Position numbers and translations under genes: made by a program. A DNA stretch of 64,000 bases from Maniola hyperantus (taxonomy: Eukaryota; Arthropoda; Insecta; Lepidoptera; Nymphalidae): NCBI RefSeq assembly GCF_902806685.2, contig NC_048556.1, positions 5,642,001 to 5,706,000 of the forward strand, written 5' to 3'. The notes under the pieces were generated by a model. The model did not search any database and was not told where the DNA came from. It saw only the letters and a program-made list of their open reading frames with translations. How positions within the stretch are numbered: the first letter of the stretch is position 1; each line of letters starts with the position of its first letter. Of the stretch, positions 10,319-22,800 are shown one piece after another.

Positions 10319-11385
10319 GAATTGCAAACTAATGTATCAATTCACAGAACTCTTGTGTTTACGACTCCATTCTATAATGCAATCAGTCTGTATGCAACTG
10401 TTTTTCTATACAAAATATGTGGAAATATAACAAAAACATTACGAATTTGTTACAAAATACGCTGAGCCCGCTGAGCTCAGCTGAGCTGAGCTGACCAAAC
10501 CCACAGAGATATAAACCCACCACAAACCACGGACCAATAACATACAAACCCACGGAGTACATTTTTTTACATACCAAACCCAAACCCAAAGAGTATAATA
10601 ATATCACGATATCAAAACCATATCAAAACCTCAAACTTAGCATCTCTATGACCTCAAACTTCAAAACAAAGAGTAAACATCCTATGTGATCCTTAAAGAG
10701 TATAATATAATCCTAAGAATATAATACCATAACCATAGATATAGTATAATTCAAAGAAAAGAAGAGTAATAGTCCGTACAAAATGACTCCTCATGCGCCA
10801 TTTTAACTCTATGGGTCAACTGCACGAATTAAATACATTCGTGGGTGAACCATAGGCTTAATAAACAAGGAGCGAACGGGTGAACGTGAACCGTACTTTT
10901 GACATGACACAGTTGACCCATGCCACAGACATATGTCAGATTTGCAACTAGCGTGGCCCCCTCAGTCCCTCTCGCTCAAGCAGATTTTCTTACTTATGAA
11001 ATGTCATTCCTTCTACACTTCACGTTGTTTGTCAAATACTCACGTACAAATACATTTTGACAAACAAAAAAAAGTGGCCACGGTGATAAGGACAAAACAT
11101 AACCATTTTGTCACGTTCTAATAAGAGCTTAAATGCATTTAGCTATCTCGCTCTAACAGTAAGTGTCACAATAGGGCTACTTCTAATAGTCCTTATTCTG
11201 AGACCCATACAGTTAAAATGGCGCGTGAGAAGTCATTTTGTACGGACTATAAATTTATTAGAATAATTCTATACCACTGACTGATTATATTATGTTCTAT
11301 ACTTATTACTCATTATTTGACCATAATAAATATAAGAATATAATTATTAGGTAGGTACATTAATTTATATCACCATAGTTTAATA
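10319..11385. promoter_or_regulatory. Divergent intergenic/promoter region RASSF8-DYNLT1
   Basis: 1,067 bp between two divergent start codons. About 480 bp of it is the MITE at 10770-11249; an imperfect ctgagctcag run lies at ~10470-10500. No core promoter element could be assigned by eye. Confidence 0.5.
10770..11249. mobile_element. MITE with ~48-bp terminal inverted repeats
   Basis: Ends 'tagtccgtacaaaatgact' and, inverted, 'agtcattttgtacggacta'. The ~48-bp arms differ at about three positions. A shorter relative is at 13808-13976. Confidence 0.85.
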
Positions 11386-13206
11386 ATGGCGCAGGAAGAC
11401 GACGAAGAGGTACACCTATTTTATTTTTGCGTAAGAGACTGACTAACAGCAAAATACATGCATACTAGCTAAGCATCTAGTATAGTAGGCGACAGGGCGA
11501 GATGGTAATCGGGGTGGGACTCCTTGCAGTTGCACGCCCGCACAGGCCCTTCGCTAACACGGTGCGGGATGGCGCGGGTGACGGGTATGAGGCGAGGGGA
11601 CACTCTGCAGACTCTCGTGCGGGGCGTCCCCCGCCTCATATCCCGATCGCCATCTCAACCTCGTGCGGGGCGTCCCCCCGCCTCTTATCCCGATTGCCAT
11701 CTCAACCTGTCGGGTACTATAAGTAAGTATAGGTATAGTTAGTAATTTTAATTAATTTTTGTTACTATGTAGGTGTAGCTACCAGACTAGGCAAGTTTTG
11801 TCTATGACGATTGACGTCACTACAAATCCAACATGGCGGATAATATTCTTGAATGAGTAATGACCGTTACCACTTACCATCAAGGGTTGCATCCTAGGTT
11901 CCTGCCTTTTTCCTACTTTATATCGATGTTAAAACTGTACCTATTTTCCTTCCAGGATATAACTTTCAACGTAGAAGAAGTGCAGAACATTGTAAGGGAC
12001 AATATCGAGTTCTGTCTTGGAGGGAACGTTTACAGTCATTCACGAACACCCCAATGGATCACTGTTATCACAGAGAAGACGCTGTCAAGACTCAATAAAC
12101 TAAACAAGCCGTTTAAATACATCAGTAACATAATTATTACCTATACCTACATCATAAATTATTATTCTTTCCTACATATTACCTAATTTTAGAATAAAAA
12201 TCGGTTAAGTACGAGCCGGAGTCACACACGAAGGGTTACGTACCATTGTTCGTCAACCGAAATATAAGCAGGTCAGGAGTAAGCGCGCCGTGTTCCGGGT
12301 GCGCTTCCGAGAGGTTGGTAGCAAGGCTAGCGGTGGGACCCGCCTGCCAGTTCGTGGCGGGTCTAACCTGGCGGGAGCGCGGTAGCAATACTATTAAGTG
12401 ATACCCGTGCAACCACTAGTCTGTCGAGGGAGGAGCACAGGTTTTAGTGGGTGCAAGCCCCACATAACCCCTCCGTTTATCCTGACGGAGGGGTATGCGT
12501 CAGGCATTTCCTGTGTATAAAAAAGGGTTCCGTACCATCGTATAAGAATTAACACTTTTTTAATTTTTTATGGCGACTATTGTTATAACGGCAATAGAAA
12601 TACACATTCTGTAAAAAAAATTACCTCTACCTATTACGGTTCACAAGACACAGGCCGCTGACAGAGAGACGGACAGCGGAGTCTTAGTGATAGGGCATCG
12701 ATGGCACCGTTCGGGTATGGAATCCTAAAAATGATCCCCAGATTCCAAGTGAGTCAATAACCGGTAAATTATACTAAACTACCCTCCTTATTACAAGTCT
12801 TGGTTTGAACTTACTTTCTGAATTGTCATGGATAGAACCTAGAGGCGACATAAGCCATAATTTAGCCTCAATAGCTCAACCGGTAAAGGAGTGGACTAAA
12901 AACCGAGAGGTCGACGGTTCAAACCCCGCCCGTTGCACTATTGTCGTACCTACTCCTAGCACAAGCCTGACGCTTAGTTGGAGAGGAAAGGGGAATATTA
13001 GTCATTTAACATGGCTAATATTCTTTATAAAAAAAATCTCTTTGCTTTTAGTGAGGATGACGGTGACCCAAAAAAATGGCACGGGTTTGCACACGGCCGC
13101 CGCATACTTCTGGGATACTGCCACGGATGGGACGTGCACCGTGCGTTGGGAAAACAAGTACATGTACTGCATAGTTAATATTTGGGCACTAGCGCTACAG
13201 CTCTAA
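11386..13206 (+). CDS. DYNLT1: Tctex1-type dynein light chain (DYNLT1/3 family), complete
   Basis: Three exons, 11386-11409, 11956-12124 and 13052-13206, join in frame to give 115 residues, close to the usual ~113. The start MAQEDDEE is followed by [18 protein letters not shown], then the conserved GGNVYSH, QWIT and KPFKYI motifs. Exon 3 gives [22 protein letters not shown] and MYCIV, the family's C-terminal beta-strand signature. The protein is a light chain of cytoplasmic dynein that dimerises and links intermediate chain to cargo. The usual start of the last strand block (VTCVIM) reads MRMTVT here, same length but divergent. An AATAAA lies at 13250-13255. Intron 2 holds two stacked repeats and a tRNA-headed SINE. 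The gene is divergent from RASSF8; whether it is the DYNLT1 or DYNLT3 orthologue cannot be decided by eye. Confidence 0.92.
11481..11718. mobile_element. GC-rich foldback element, family D, with internal repeat
   Basis: Starts 'agtaggcgacagggcgagat' and ends 'gccatctcaacctgtcgggt'. The unit 'cgtgcggggcgtcccccgcc' with its follow-on is present twice in tandem. In DYNLT1 intron 1. Confidence 0.75.
12196..12733 (+). mobile_element. 'gttccgtacc' non-autonomous element, host of a nested insertion
   Basis: Starts 'aaaatcggttaagtacgagc', resumes after the insert, and ends 'ggcaccgttcgggtatggaa' and 'tcctaaaaat'. Contains 'gacagcggagtcttagtgat'. Interrupted by 12250-12522. Confidence 0.75.
12250..12522 (+). 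mobile_element. Nested retroelement 3' fragment with target-site duplication
   Basis: Contains 'ggtgggacccgcctgccagt' and 'gtgggtgcaagccccacata', and ends in an A-rich tract. Flanked by near-identical 19-bp copies of host sequence, 12231-12249 and 12523-12541 (two mismatches). This fits a 5'-truncated LINE or a SINE copied by target-primed reverse transcription. Confidence 0.8.
12866..13036 (+). mobile_element. tRNA-headed SINE, copy 2
   Basis: Box A-like 'tagctcaaccggt', box B-like 'ggttcaaacccc', then 'cttagttggagaggaaaggg' and 'catggctaatattcttt' with an A-rich end. Lies just before the DYNLT1 exon 3 acceptor. Confidence 0.8.
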
Positions 13207-13807
13207 TTTTAATGTCTTTATAGCTTAGGGCTTGCTTAAACATGCTATAAATAAAACAAAAACATAAAGCACATTTTAGTATTTTTATTTTTGGTAAAAT
13301 TTACCACAATACAAAATAATGATAGAAATAAATAAAGTAATAAAATGTATAGACAGGGCATAGAACTATGCATTGTAAAATTGGTGCTTTTAAAGCAATA
13401 TAATATAATTTATAATAACATTAGGCAAAATGGCATGTGTACATTAAAAATAAAAGCATTATTTTAACACAAAATAATATCAAGAGCAGACATTTTTTTA
13501 CTTAATACAATTAACGAAATTATTCATCACTAAGTGATTTGGTCTTTTAAAAATTATATTTGTAGGACTAATAAAATGCACATGCGCTTAATTTAAGCAT
13601 GATCTCATTTTTACACAACTCAAATATTAAATATAAATCAATCGATGATTAACAACACTGTCAGGGTCAAGAGATAAAAACTAGAGGCGTTTTTGTGCCG
13701 TGGCTTAGTGACAAAGTGTGATGTGAATAGACGCTGACGTTCCAGTAAAGGACCTATAGCTGATACTAGCTCTCGAACCATTAGTACCTACAGGGCAATA
13801 GGAACTA

Positions 13808-13976
13808 TAACGCGTAAAATTTGTTAACTCCTCACGCGACATTTTAACTTTTTGTGTCTAATTTCATGTCACAAGTACGATTTTAGTACTTATTTTAAAG
13901 GAGAACCGTACTTTTGACATGACAGTTGACCCATAGTTAAAATGGTGCGTGAGGAATCCATTTCGTACGGGCTATA
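13808..13976. mobile_element. MITE relative of 10770-11249
   Basis: 'ctcctcacgcgacattttaa' at the left and 'gttaaaatggtgcgtgagga' at the right, with 'ttttgacatgacagttgacc' inside. Ends are partly decayed. Confidence 0.7.
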
Positions 13977-13983
13977 CATACTG

Positions 13984-14085
13984 ATCATCATCATCATCAT
14001 CATCAACCAATAGACGTCCACTACTGGACATAGGTCTCTTGTAGGGACTTCCACACGCCACGGTCTTGCGCCGCCTGGATCCAGC
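13984..14085 (-). mobile_element. LINE 3' end with (gat)n
   Basis: On the minus strand: 'tggaagtccctacaagagac', 'ctatgtccagtagtggacgt' and 'ctattggttgatgatgatga', a 3' end typical of lepidopteran RTE-type LINEs. Confidence 0.75.
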
Positions 14086-14199
14086 ATCCAGATCCTATCC
14101 TATCAGTATCTACATACTGATAGGCTCTTATTTTTCAACTAGGTACATCACCCGTAATTTTGACCCAGTGGTCTTTTGCGGGGACGGTTTCCGTTTAAA

Positions 14200-14362
14200 A
14201 AAAAAACCAGCCAAGTGTGAGTCAGGCTCGCGCAACGAGGGTTCCGTACTGCAGTCGTATTTTTTTGACATTTTGTAAGATAATAGAAAAACTATGATGC
14301 GTACAAATAAATAAAAATCTGTTTTAGAATGCACAGGTGAAGCCCTTTCTAATAATATCTCT
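14200..14362 (+). mobile_element. 'ggccaagtgcgagtc' element, 5' part
   Basis: 'ccagccaagtgtgagtcagg' to 'gcacaggtgaagccctttct'; same family as 3048-3495, 3' half absent. Confidence 0.75.
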
Positions 14363-16397
14363 AGACAAGGTTAGTGGCTATATGGGTATCGTTATTTTTT
14401 AACGTCAACATAAAAGTACTTTGGTAAAGCTACGAAAAAATATCTATAATTCGTTCCCTGGTTTTGTTTCATTTTGATATTAATGAAACTAATCGTACAT
14501 CGAAGGCCCAAATTAAAATATGGGATGTTTATTCGTGTACAGTCGTTGGTACGTAAACTACTGTGTCAATGATTTTGAAGTTATATTTGAGACACATGTT
14601 TGTGATGGGCTTACAACATAAAAAGAACTATAGTATTCCATAGAACCTATTAGCCAATTTCTAGTACTTAATACAAAATATTAAACTAATATTCCGAGAG
14701 TAAGAAAATACATCTACCTACTTATATTTAAACTGACACTTTCAAGCACTATCTTGGCGACACGGCACAGAAACACAACTTCATAAATACGGAACGTACA
14801 AAGAAAAGAGGTAAAACAGAAAATAATAATAATTCAGATTAACATTATTTGAATAAAAAACTTATATTAAAAATAGATGTTAATTATAGGTCATATTGAT
14901 TAAAATTACCTGTACTTTGTTATTTATTATCGTTACTCGATGTACAACTTCTACTATGTTTACTGATCAATTTATTTATAACATGTATTACAATTAACTA
15001 ATGAAAATATACTTGATTGTATGATTTTAAATTCCTAGAGACTAGTCCACAAGTCAACTGTTTCAAAAATTAGTGCATAAAAAATAACAAGGTGAAATAA
15101 TGTAAAAATTCTAACATCGGGTGAACCTAAAACATGGCTAACTCTATAGTACCACTACTTTTTTTCTTTATTGTGGTAAAGCTAGATTAGACGGAAATTC
15201 GACAGAATGGATAAAGCCATAAAAATTGTTAAGTTTTTTTCAAATTAAAAACAGTGTAAACTGTATAACAAGTATGTTCAGAAATCCTGAGAAAATAAGT
15301 AAATAAATTGTATATTTTTGAAATTGAATTGTCACAAAATAATGTCGAAAAGTAACATTGCTTACAATTACTAGAGATGCCATTCCTCCAACTAATTTAT
15401 TTAACGTTTTAAGAATTTAATAACACTATAAAATGGACATAACTACTGTTGTAAAATTGTACTCCTTTCGAGGTCAATTCATAAACCACCGAGTCCTTAT
15501 TTGGCTTACTTAGAGATGGCAACCCTAATAACAGCAAATGAAGTAATCAGTGCAGTTCCAGCTGTACAGAATGTATTTTTATTACTAAAACTATCATTTA
15601 AACGGTTTTACTGGTTCACCTAAGAATATGTTAATACTGCTTAATAGATGCAGTTACTGTTCGGTCCTAAACTAGTTTCGCATTCGGTTCTGCATCTAAT
15701 ATTATTATTACTAGAATTATTGTGAAAATTTGAAAAGTCACTGGTACTTATAGTTCATATAACTGTGATGACACTGTGATGCATTAATTTCTATTTCTCT
15801 AGACATAAAAATAAAATCACACGAAAACCGTATTATTAGGAAATACAAATAAAAAATTGGTACTTTCAATATAACTTAATGTTTTAGTTTTAAACTCAAG
15901 CCGTGTTGAAACAAATATTAAAGCTAAAAATGTGCATTTTCGTGTTAAATCGTTCCTGGCCGGGAGTCTGTCAGCATCTCATTTAAAACATCCGTCAAAA
16001 CAACCTGTTCCGAGCCAACCCGCACACCCAATAACTTATTTTATGTACATGATGTATGTAATGTTCCTTTAAAGTACACCCTACCGCTATGACTACGATA
16101 AAACGATTTGTCGCTTAAACTCATTATTATGACAGATAATTTCTCTTATTTACAAATTAGCTATACAATACTTATTAAAATTACAAAAAAAGTAACATTG
16201 TACTGTAACTTTGCTAACCTTCATTCGAATGTATTTATGTTAATTAACAACTAATTTCCATCTATGTACACGTACGCCGCTATGTTAGTCGAGACTTAAC
16301 TGATCACAAGAGGAGACATTGAACAAATGAGGAACAAATATACTACGCACTAACCGTTCACTTATCCCGCCTTGGGTTTACGCATATCACATCAATG

Positions 16398-16570
16398 TTA
16401 AGCCGCGCCCACACAAAGAAAACTACTTTTGTATGTACGAAAAATTGTTGTGTTAAGCATAAATTTTCATTAACGTGGAATTCTCTTTTGCCTAAAATTG
16501 GTATCCACACAATCTTTTTTGCCATACACGAAACCAAACGCAATTTTTTTTAGAGTGGACGCGGCTTTAG
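16398..16570. mobile_element. MITE with 'aagccgcgyccac' ends
   Basis: Left 'ttaagccgcgcccacac', right 'gagtggacgcggctttag', inverted with one or two mismatches. Confidence 0.65.
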
Positions 16571-16778
16571 GTGCTGACGATAGCCGTAACAGTCTAAAGC
16601 CGCTCAAGAACCTCTAACCGACCTAGCTAAAACGATACAACTTAAAAAATATGTACACAATGTATAAAAACTTATCACAAAATAAGAAATATCTATAAAA
16701 ACCAATATAATAAGTGTGTTCACTTAAAAATTCCTAACCACCAAAATATAATCCGCATTCTACCATCCTATATCTAAA

Positions 16779-17030
16779 AAGCGGTTAACTGCAAAAAAAA
16801 GTAGTTTTTGTGTTATCGCCAAGGAACGAGGGAGGAAATTTTCAAAAACTAATATTTTAAAAAAAGCATGCTACATAGGACCAACGTTTTACTACTTTTA
16901 AGACAAAAGTTTTTAGTGAGTTTTTAATTTGGTCCTATGTAGCAAACTTTTTTTTAGAAACATCGGTTTAACTAAATTCTCGTGTTATTTGGTGATAACT
17001 CTTTAAACTATTTTTGGGAGTCAACCGCTT
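16779..17030. mobile_element. MITE, ggttaactgc family, copy 2
   Basis: Left 'aagcggttaactgcaaaa', right 'gggagtcaaccgctt', with inner inverted 'gctacataggacca' / 'tggtcctatgtagc'. A degraded extra unit continues to ~17100. Confidence 0.7.
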
Positions 17031-17604
17031 CTTAGACCAAGGTTTTTAGTTTGGCCTTACGTAGCAAACTTTTTAGAAAAATCACTTTTTCATAATGTAA
17101 CTATGTTAATTAACCAATTTTTAGATGCTTGCTTATAGGATAGCCTCAATTACGATCGAGGTTTTCAAGTTGCTTGGCGATGCCGCCACGTTCGTTTATA
17201 CACATAGTTGGATTTTTTAAGTGAACACGCCTTACAATCCAACAATTCTAAACACTGGGCAGATTCATATAAGAGATCATAACAAGATTCATGAAAACTT
17301 CCGTGACCATTGGCTCTAGTGGCACTAAAATGTCAAGTAAAGAGGTGGGAATAACACGATATGTGAATTGGACTTATTGTCTTAATTATGTACATATAGA
17401 AAATTGTGCTCGACCCAGTATTTTCTTCCGCACCTTAACGTCCCGCAAACTCTTATAATTTCATTCATATTCTTCATCAAACGCTTAGTTCTTCTAAAAA
17501 TACGTCTAAATCAGTAATGTACTTATTTGATTATTATGCTATTTAGTAACTAATCCGATATAATATATTGTAATGTTTTTTGCACGGGAAACCTCGTAGA
17601 CTAA

Positions 17605-18196
17605 GGCCGCGTCCAGTCTGACAGTTGCATACTTTTGTTCTTGTAGATGACCAATTTACTAGTAGTCTAACTACACTGGTGCGCTTTCAACTAGCGTTTT
17701 AAATTGCGTTAATCGCACGCGCTAACTACCCAGAGGTATGCCTGTGCGCATGCCTCATGTTCGCTGGCAATAGTGCATGCATCAAACTGTGGTGCAATCA
17801 ATATTGCATGCATTGCTTGAGTAGTTATCATGATGCATATATCTACGCAAGTTGAAAGCGCACCAGTGAAGTTAGACCAGTACTAAGCCGCGTACAATGA
17901 AGACATCAAGTATTTTGGCATAGTTCCAGGCAGTTAAATAGTCGCATCTGACATGCAAGTGCGAGATCGCACAGGTATTGTTCCACGCGCTCGTGTACTG
18001 TGTACGAATGTTGCACTCACACTAATGCAGATGGCGAACGCAGCGCGCGAGCTGGTGTGTTCCCCTCCCTAGCGTCGCGCGCCCCACTGAATGACGCCTG
18101 AAAAATGCTATTGCGATGCGTCTTGCAGTTAACTTCAAGAACGACTGTTTAATTGGCGCGGACTATACTTCAGCATCCGTCAGTCTAGACGCGGCC
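17605..18196. mobile_element. TIR element next to the trx stop codon, with inner foldback
   Basis: Outer ends 'ggccgcgtccagtctg' (17605) and complement of 'cagtctagacgcggcc' (18181-18196). Inner pair 'ctggtgcgctttcaact' (~17681) and 'agttgaaagcgcaccag' (~17850). Its right end is ~160 bp from the trx stop, so it is probably transcribed in the 3' UTR. Confidence 0.7.
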
Positions 18197-18353
18197 CAAA
18201 AACACTGCAAAGACGGTAATTTTACACGAACAGACGACATAAATATAAGTGACGTAATCAGTTCAGTAATATCTTCATTCAGTACACCGCACTTCTTTCT
18301 GAAAGCCAGAATAATTGACACAATCGAATCACTCACTCTCATACTATAGTTGC

Positions 18354-19845
18354 TCAGTTGAGGTACTTGCGACACTTCTTCGCGCCACACGTGCACGGTA
18401 TTTTGACTTCTTCGAAAGGGAACTTGTAGTCGTAAGTGAGCTCTTCGCCGATTGAGATCCGTCGGAGAGCGAAAATCAGGATGTGCTTGTGGCCGTGGAT
18501 GTCAACAACGCGCGAGTAGCAGTTAGGCTGAAAATGAGTAAAATCATTAATACAAATAGGAAATTCCAAACCCGGAGGTGGGTTTTTTAATTTGTTATAG
18601 GCACACGCTTCGGTTTAAAGACATTTATTTCTCAATAAAGAACACAACAGTTCACTTATATATCGAGAATTAACAACTGTTTACATTAATTAATTACTTA
18701 AATTAACACATGTGCTGGTACATGGTGCTTGACCACAATTACACTGAGTGATGATATGGCCTCACATGTAGCTTTAGTTTTATGTTTGCATAATTAATTA
18801 TCACCACTACATCATATTACCCAATTTGACTAAAATATGACTTTGATGTGCGTTTGCCTATATTCCCTCTTATTTTAAAGATACCCGGATTGTAATTGGT
18901 AGGAAACAGATTGCGAAAATGTATTTCAAAATAGAGCATTATGTACTACTACACTGAAAAAAGAATGTGCCTAACCTAATGCATTGTTTTAGTGGTCTAA
19001 AACATCTTCGCATTACTGCCTTTCCAATGAAGGCGGGGACTGTGTGGGTGTGCGGGGAGGCGTCCCCACCTCGATTGCCATCTCGACCTATCGCGTACTA
19101 TAGGTAGAAACATTTTTTGTGTTTTATGTTGTAAATAGGATATACTCACATCACACGAATGGTTTATGAATCTCGCAGCGTTGCCCTTGAGAGTCGCGTC
19201 GACGACTAGATGGTCGTCGATGCGGAACATATAGCAGCCGCCCACGCCACGGCGGCCGCTCATCGCCTCGTACTTCTTCTCGCGCTGATCCGCTAGCACT
19301 GCGCGTATCACTTCGCCGGCGTACTCGATTACCATGTCGCCTGAAAATAATGAATACACATAATAGAAATATTTTTTACTCCCACTTGTAATAAATTGCT
19401 TTGCTACAGAAAGAGGAGTCAGGAGGACTGTAAAAGAGGACTATAATCAGCTCTTCATTGTCCGCACGCCAATAATTTGCCACATGAATATAGTCCACGA
19501 CAGTCGGGATGGCAATCGAGGTATCAGGCGGGGGGACGCCCCACACACCCACGCTTGCCCGCACCGGGTTAGCGCGGGGGCTGTGCCCCCCGATTGCCAT
19601 CTCGATCTGTCGCGTACTTTACTATCATATCAACGGCTAAAACTCACTAGAGTTCATCATAAATATCATTCACGACGGTACCTACTAACGCTAAACTTTG
19701 TTAGTAACTACAAGTACCTTCTTCAATATCTCGTTTGCAAAACAGTCCACGTCCGTGAATATGTGATCTGTAGACGCCCACAGATGCCTTTGAAGTCTCT
19801 TTGAGTTGTCTAAACCTCATCGCGGGGGGCAAAGTTGCCAACCGT
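18354..19845 (-). CDS. trx: trx exons 11-13: SET and post-SET domains
   Basis: Exons 19718-19845, 19150-19340 and 18354-18527. [24 protein letters not shown]. Core: [13 protein letters not shown] and [20 protein letters not shown]/pseudoknot: [20 protein letters not shown]. Catalytic end: [14 protein letters not shown]. Post-[16 protein letters not shown] then TGA. All expected catalytic residues are present (NHSC, the two SET tyrosines in YDYKF, post-SET cysteines). Compared with fly and human sequences as I recall them there are about five extra residues before GCYMF (SGRRGVGG region). Both introns hold GC-rich foldback elements. Confidence 0.93.
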
Positions 19846-22800
19846 CTGTAACAAAATCAAGGATTTGTTTACCTACTGAAAATTATGAGCGGCATGAAAG
19901 AACAATAATTTCCGTTAAATATAAACCTTGAAATGGAACTTTCTCCCTCTTGTCCACCGAATGGCGGAGGTTCCTCTCTGAAAGGAGATGCCATCCAACT
20001 AAACATGTCATGATTTTGTTTCCTCGACACTGGTCCTGTGCGTGCGCTTCCCCACGGGCTCTCCTTGAAACCTTCGCTCAGATCTAAATCATTGTCCCAG
20101 CTGTTCAACGGACGATCTTGACGTATCTTGTACTTCGTGCATCGATTTGCCTGCAAACAAAGCACCATTGTAGAAAAAGATAACGTCCTTACTCATCAAT
20201 CATATTTTATAAACTCCAAACTTACCCCGGGTAATTGTTCAATTAAATATCTCAAGGCGTTATTATTTAACCCTAGTAAATGAGCTCCAGATAAAGTAGA
20301 TGGTAAGTTGTATTGAATGAGAGGCAGCCCGGCCTGTTTTCTGGCGTTTTGCACAGCCTCTATAACTTTCGTCCATAGATCTGTCAAAGACGACGAGGAA
20401 TAGATGAATCCATCCTCTGAAGACACCTCATATATAAGTTTTGGACCATCATCTTTTGGTGGATCGGGCGCCTGTTTAGGTTGCGCTAGCTTGTTTTCTT
20501 GACCCTTCGCAGCTTTAGTTAGTTTCTTCGTAACAACTGTCTCTGTGTCAGGTTTTTTATCAGTTAAGGGCCGTTTTAAAACTTTAGTCGATGGATTCGG
20601 CATTTTGGTCGGTACTGATTTGTTGGTGTCCTTTTCTATTAGTACTTTAGGCGGTTCTGGTTCTATTACATCTAAACTCGGCAATGACATCATTTTGGGA
20701 ATATTTTCGATGGTTTCACTGCGAGCAACAGAAATTGCAGACGAACCTGAACTTGTGTTTGCTTGTTGCATTTCATTGGATAATTGTATCGCTCGAGCTG
20801 CATCCCTTTCTTCCTTTTCTCTTTTAGCTTTTTCTATTACTTGCATTCTCTTAGATTCTTCGATAGCCTTCTCGAGGTCACTGTCAATACTCTCATCTTT
20901 TATATTTAAATCCGGCATATCGTGACTCACAGGCCTTTGCTTAGGTACTGTGGGCGCTTTAGTACCGGAAGTCTTTGTAGATTTACTTTGACCATCTCTA
21001 TGTAATGGCAGAACTCTATTCATTGGTCTCATTGTCATAGGGTTTACAACGTTTGTCGGTATACCAGATTGCTGAGTAGGAGGGGCCTTTGGTAGAGTTA
21101 TACTAGAACTGTTCTGGGTTGGTAAATTAATTGTGCTGTTGTTGTTGACAGGTATACAAATCATGTTATTACTACTACTTTGGTTTTGTAGTAAATTACT
21201 GTTAGCTTGAATTGGAAAGTTCAAGTCCGCTGCAGCCTTAGTGGCGATTTTGGGATCGACCAAATTATTTTGAACAGTTATGTTCACAGTATTATTACTT
21301 GAATTTACGTTAATATTCATAGGCGCGCTATTGGGTATTGCTTGGAAAGGTACATTGATCATAGTATTACTTTCGCTTTTCTGCTGAAATGCTAAAGGAT
21401 CACTAGAGATTCCAGCTACATTGTTGTTACTATTATTTGTAACCACACGTATGTTGTGCTGCTGAGGCACGTGTTGGGTCATATTATTCTCGACATTTGT
21501 ATTGTTCAGTCTATTTCTCTCTGGAAGATTGATTATTCTGTTGTTACTTTGTGAATTCATCTGCATAAAACCCATTTGACTATTGCCTGGCACTGCGTGA
21601 TTTTGTTTATCGGCAGTCCCGACTACATTAACTTTAGCACAGTCGCTAACAGGCATTGTTGTGTTAGGCGGTGGTCCCATAATATTTTTTCCTCTTGCGG
21701 GCTCTTGTACAAACTTAGGTTGTTCGTTTACTGCCATGTTCGTCCTATTTATTTGGCTTTCCATATTAGTAATAGGTGTTTGGGTTAAGTTGTTTCCATT
21801 CATACTACAGCTACTCAAATTTATTTGCGAATTATTTGAAACTTGACCCGTCAACATTTGATTTTGGTTATTAGTAGTATGAGTTTGTGAATTGTTCATC
21901 ATCATGTGATTGGAATTCGACATAAGATTAGTTATTTCTGTAGAGTTATTGCAACTCATCAACAAATCGTGACCATTGAGAGCGTTTTGGTTGTTTGCGC
22001 CGTAAATAGAGCTGTTATTAATGTTGTTCATCATCATATTGTTAGACATATTGGTATTATTTACGTTCATACCATGCATAATGTTTGCATTGTTGCTTAT
22101 ATTCATATTATTACTCGTGTTCATATTTGCGCACATTTCAAACGAAGACTGATTGTTAGTAAACTGTGAGCTGGTAGAACTTGAACAACTGCCACTGCAT
22201 GAATTTTGGAGTTCATTCTTAATATCTGGTATATTGGGCATATGCATCAATGAATTATTCAGCGATTGATGATTAGCATTAGACATTTGCATAGTATTGT
22301 TAAGATTATTATGCATATTCATGTTATTCATTGAATTAATATTGTTAATCTGATGTTGCATCAAATTGTTATGTTCCATCGAATTTCTATTATTTTGCAT
22401 TTGGTTCATGGTGTTCAGATTTTGCATTGCCATAGAACTATTATCGTGCCTGTTACTATGCATATTGGGTATAACAGTTGAACTGTCCAATTGATGACCG
22501 AGGCCCATATTGACGTTATTCCCAGACATATTATTATGATGCATGTGCATATTGTTGTCCGTTTGTTGTCTATTATGCATTTGGTTTGAAACATGTTGAT
22601 GCAAACCCATTAAAGTATTATCTATATGAGGACGAGTATTTTGTAACTGCATCATGTTTGACATTTGATGCTGGTGATGATGTATAGAATTATCCATTTG
22701 TCTATTTTGTTGTTGAATGGTCATTTGTTGATTCATATGCAGGTTGTTATCGATTTGCGAACGGCTATTATTACCACTCATGTGGTGATTAATTTGTTGC

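Larger units (their letters stand above)
13207..18353. other. Convergent region DYNLT1-trx; probably includes trx 3' UTR
   Basis: No open frame that looks coding. The trx stop is at 18354, so part of this is trx 3' UTR. Minus-strand AATAAA candidates occur near 15577, 15397, 14925 and 13283; I cannot choose between them. Contains the elements listed separately. Confidence 0.5.

Noticed and set aside
11502..11742. Two overlapping Arg/Pro-rich frames in DYNLT1 intron 1
   Set aside because: Entirely inside a GC-rich family D foldback; similar frames occur in other copies by composition.
12866..12945. tRNA-like sequence
   Set aside because: Has box A/B-like motifs but no complete cloverleaf, and a second copy with the same non-tRNA body at 2224-2440 shows it is a SINE head. 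The same applies to 34847-35165 and 51828-52000.
18116..18349. 77-codon plus-strand frame next to the trx stop
   Set aside because: Overlaps the end of a TIR element and the probable trx 3' UTR; composition not coding-like.
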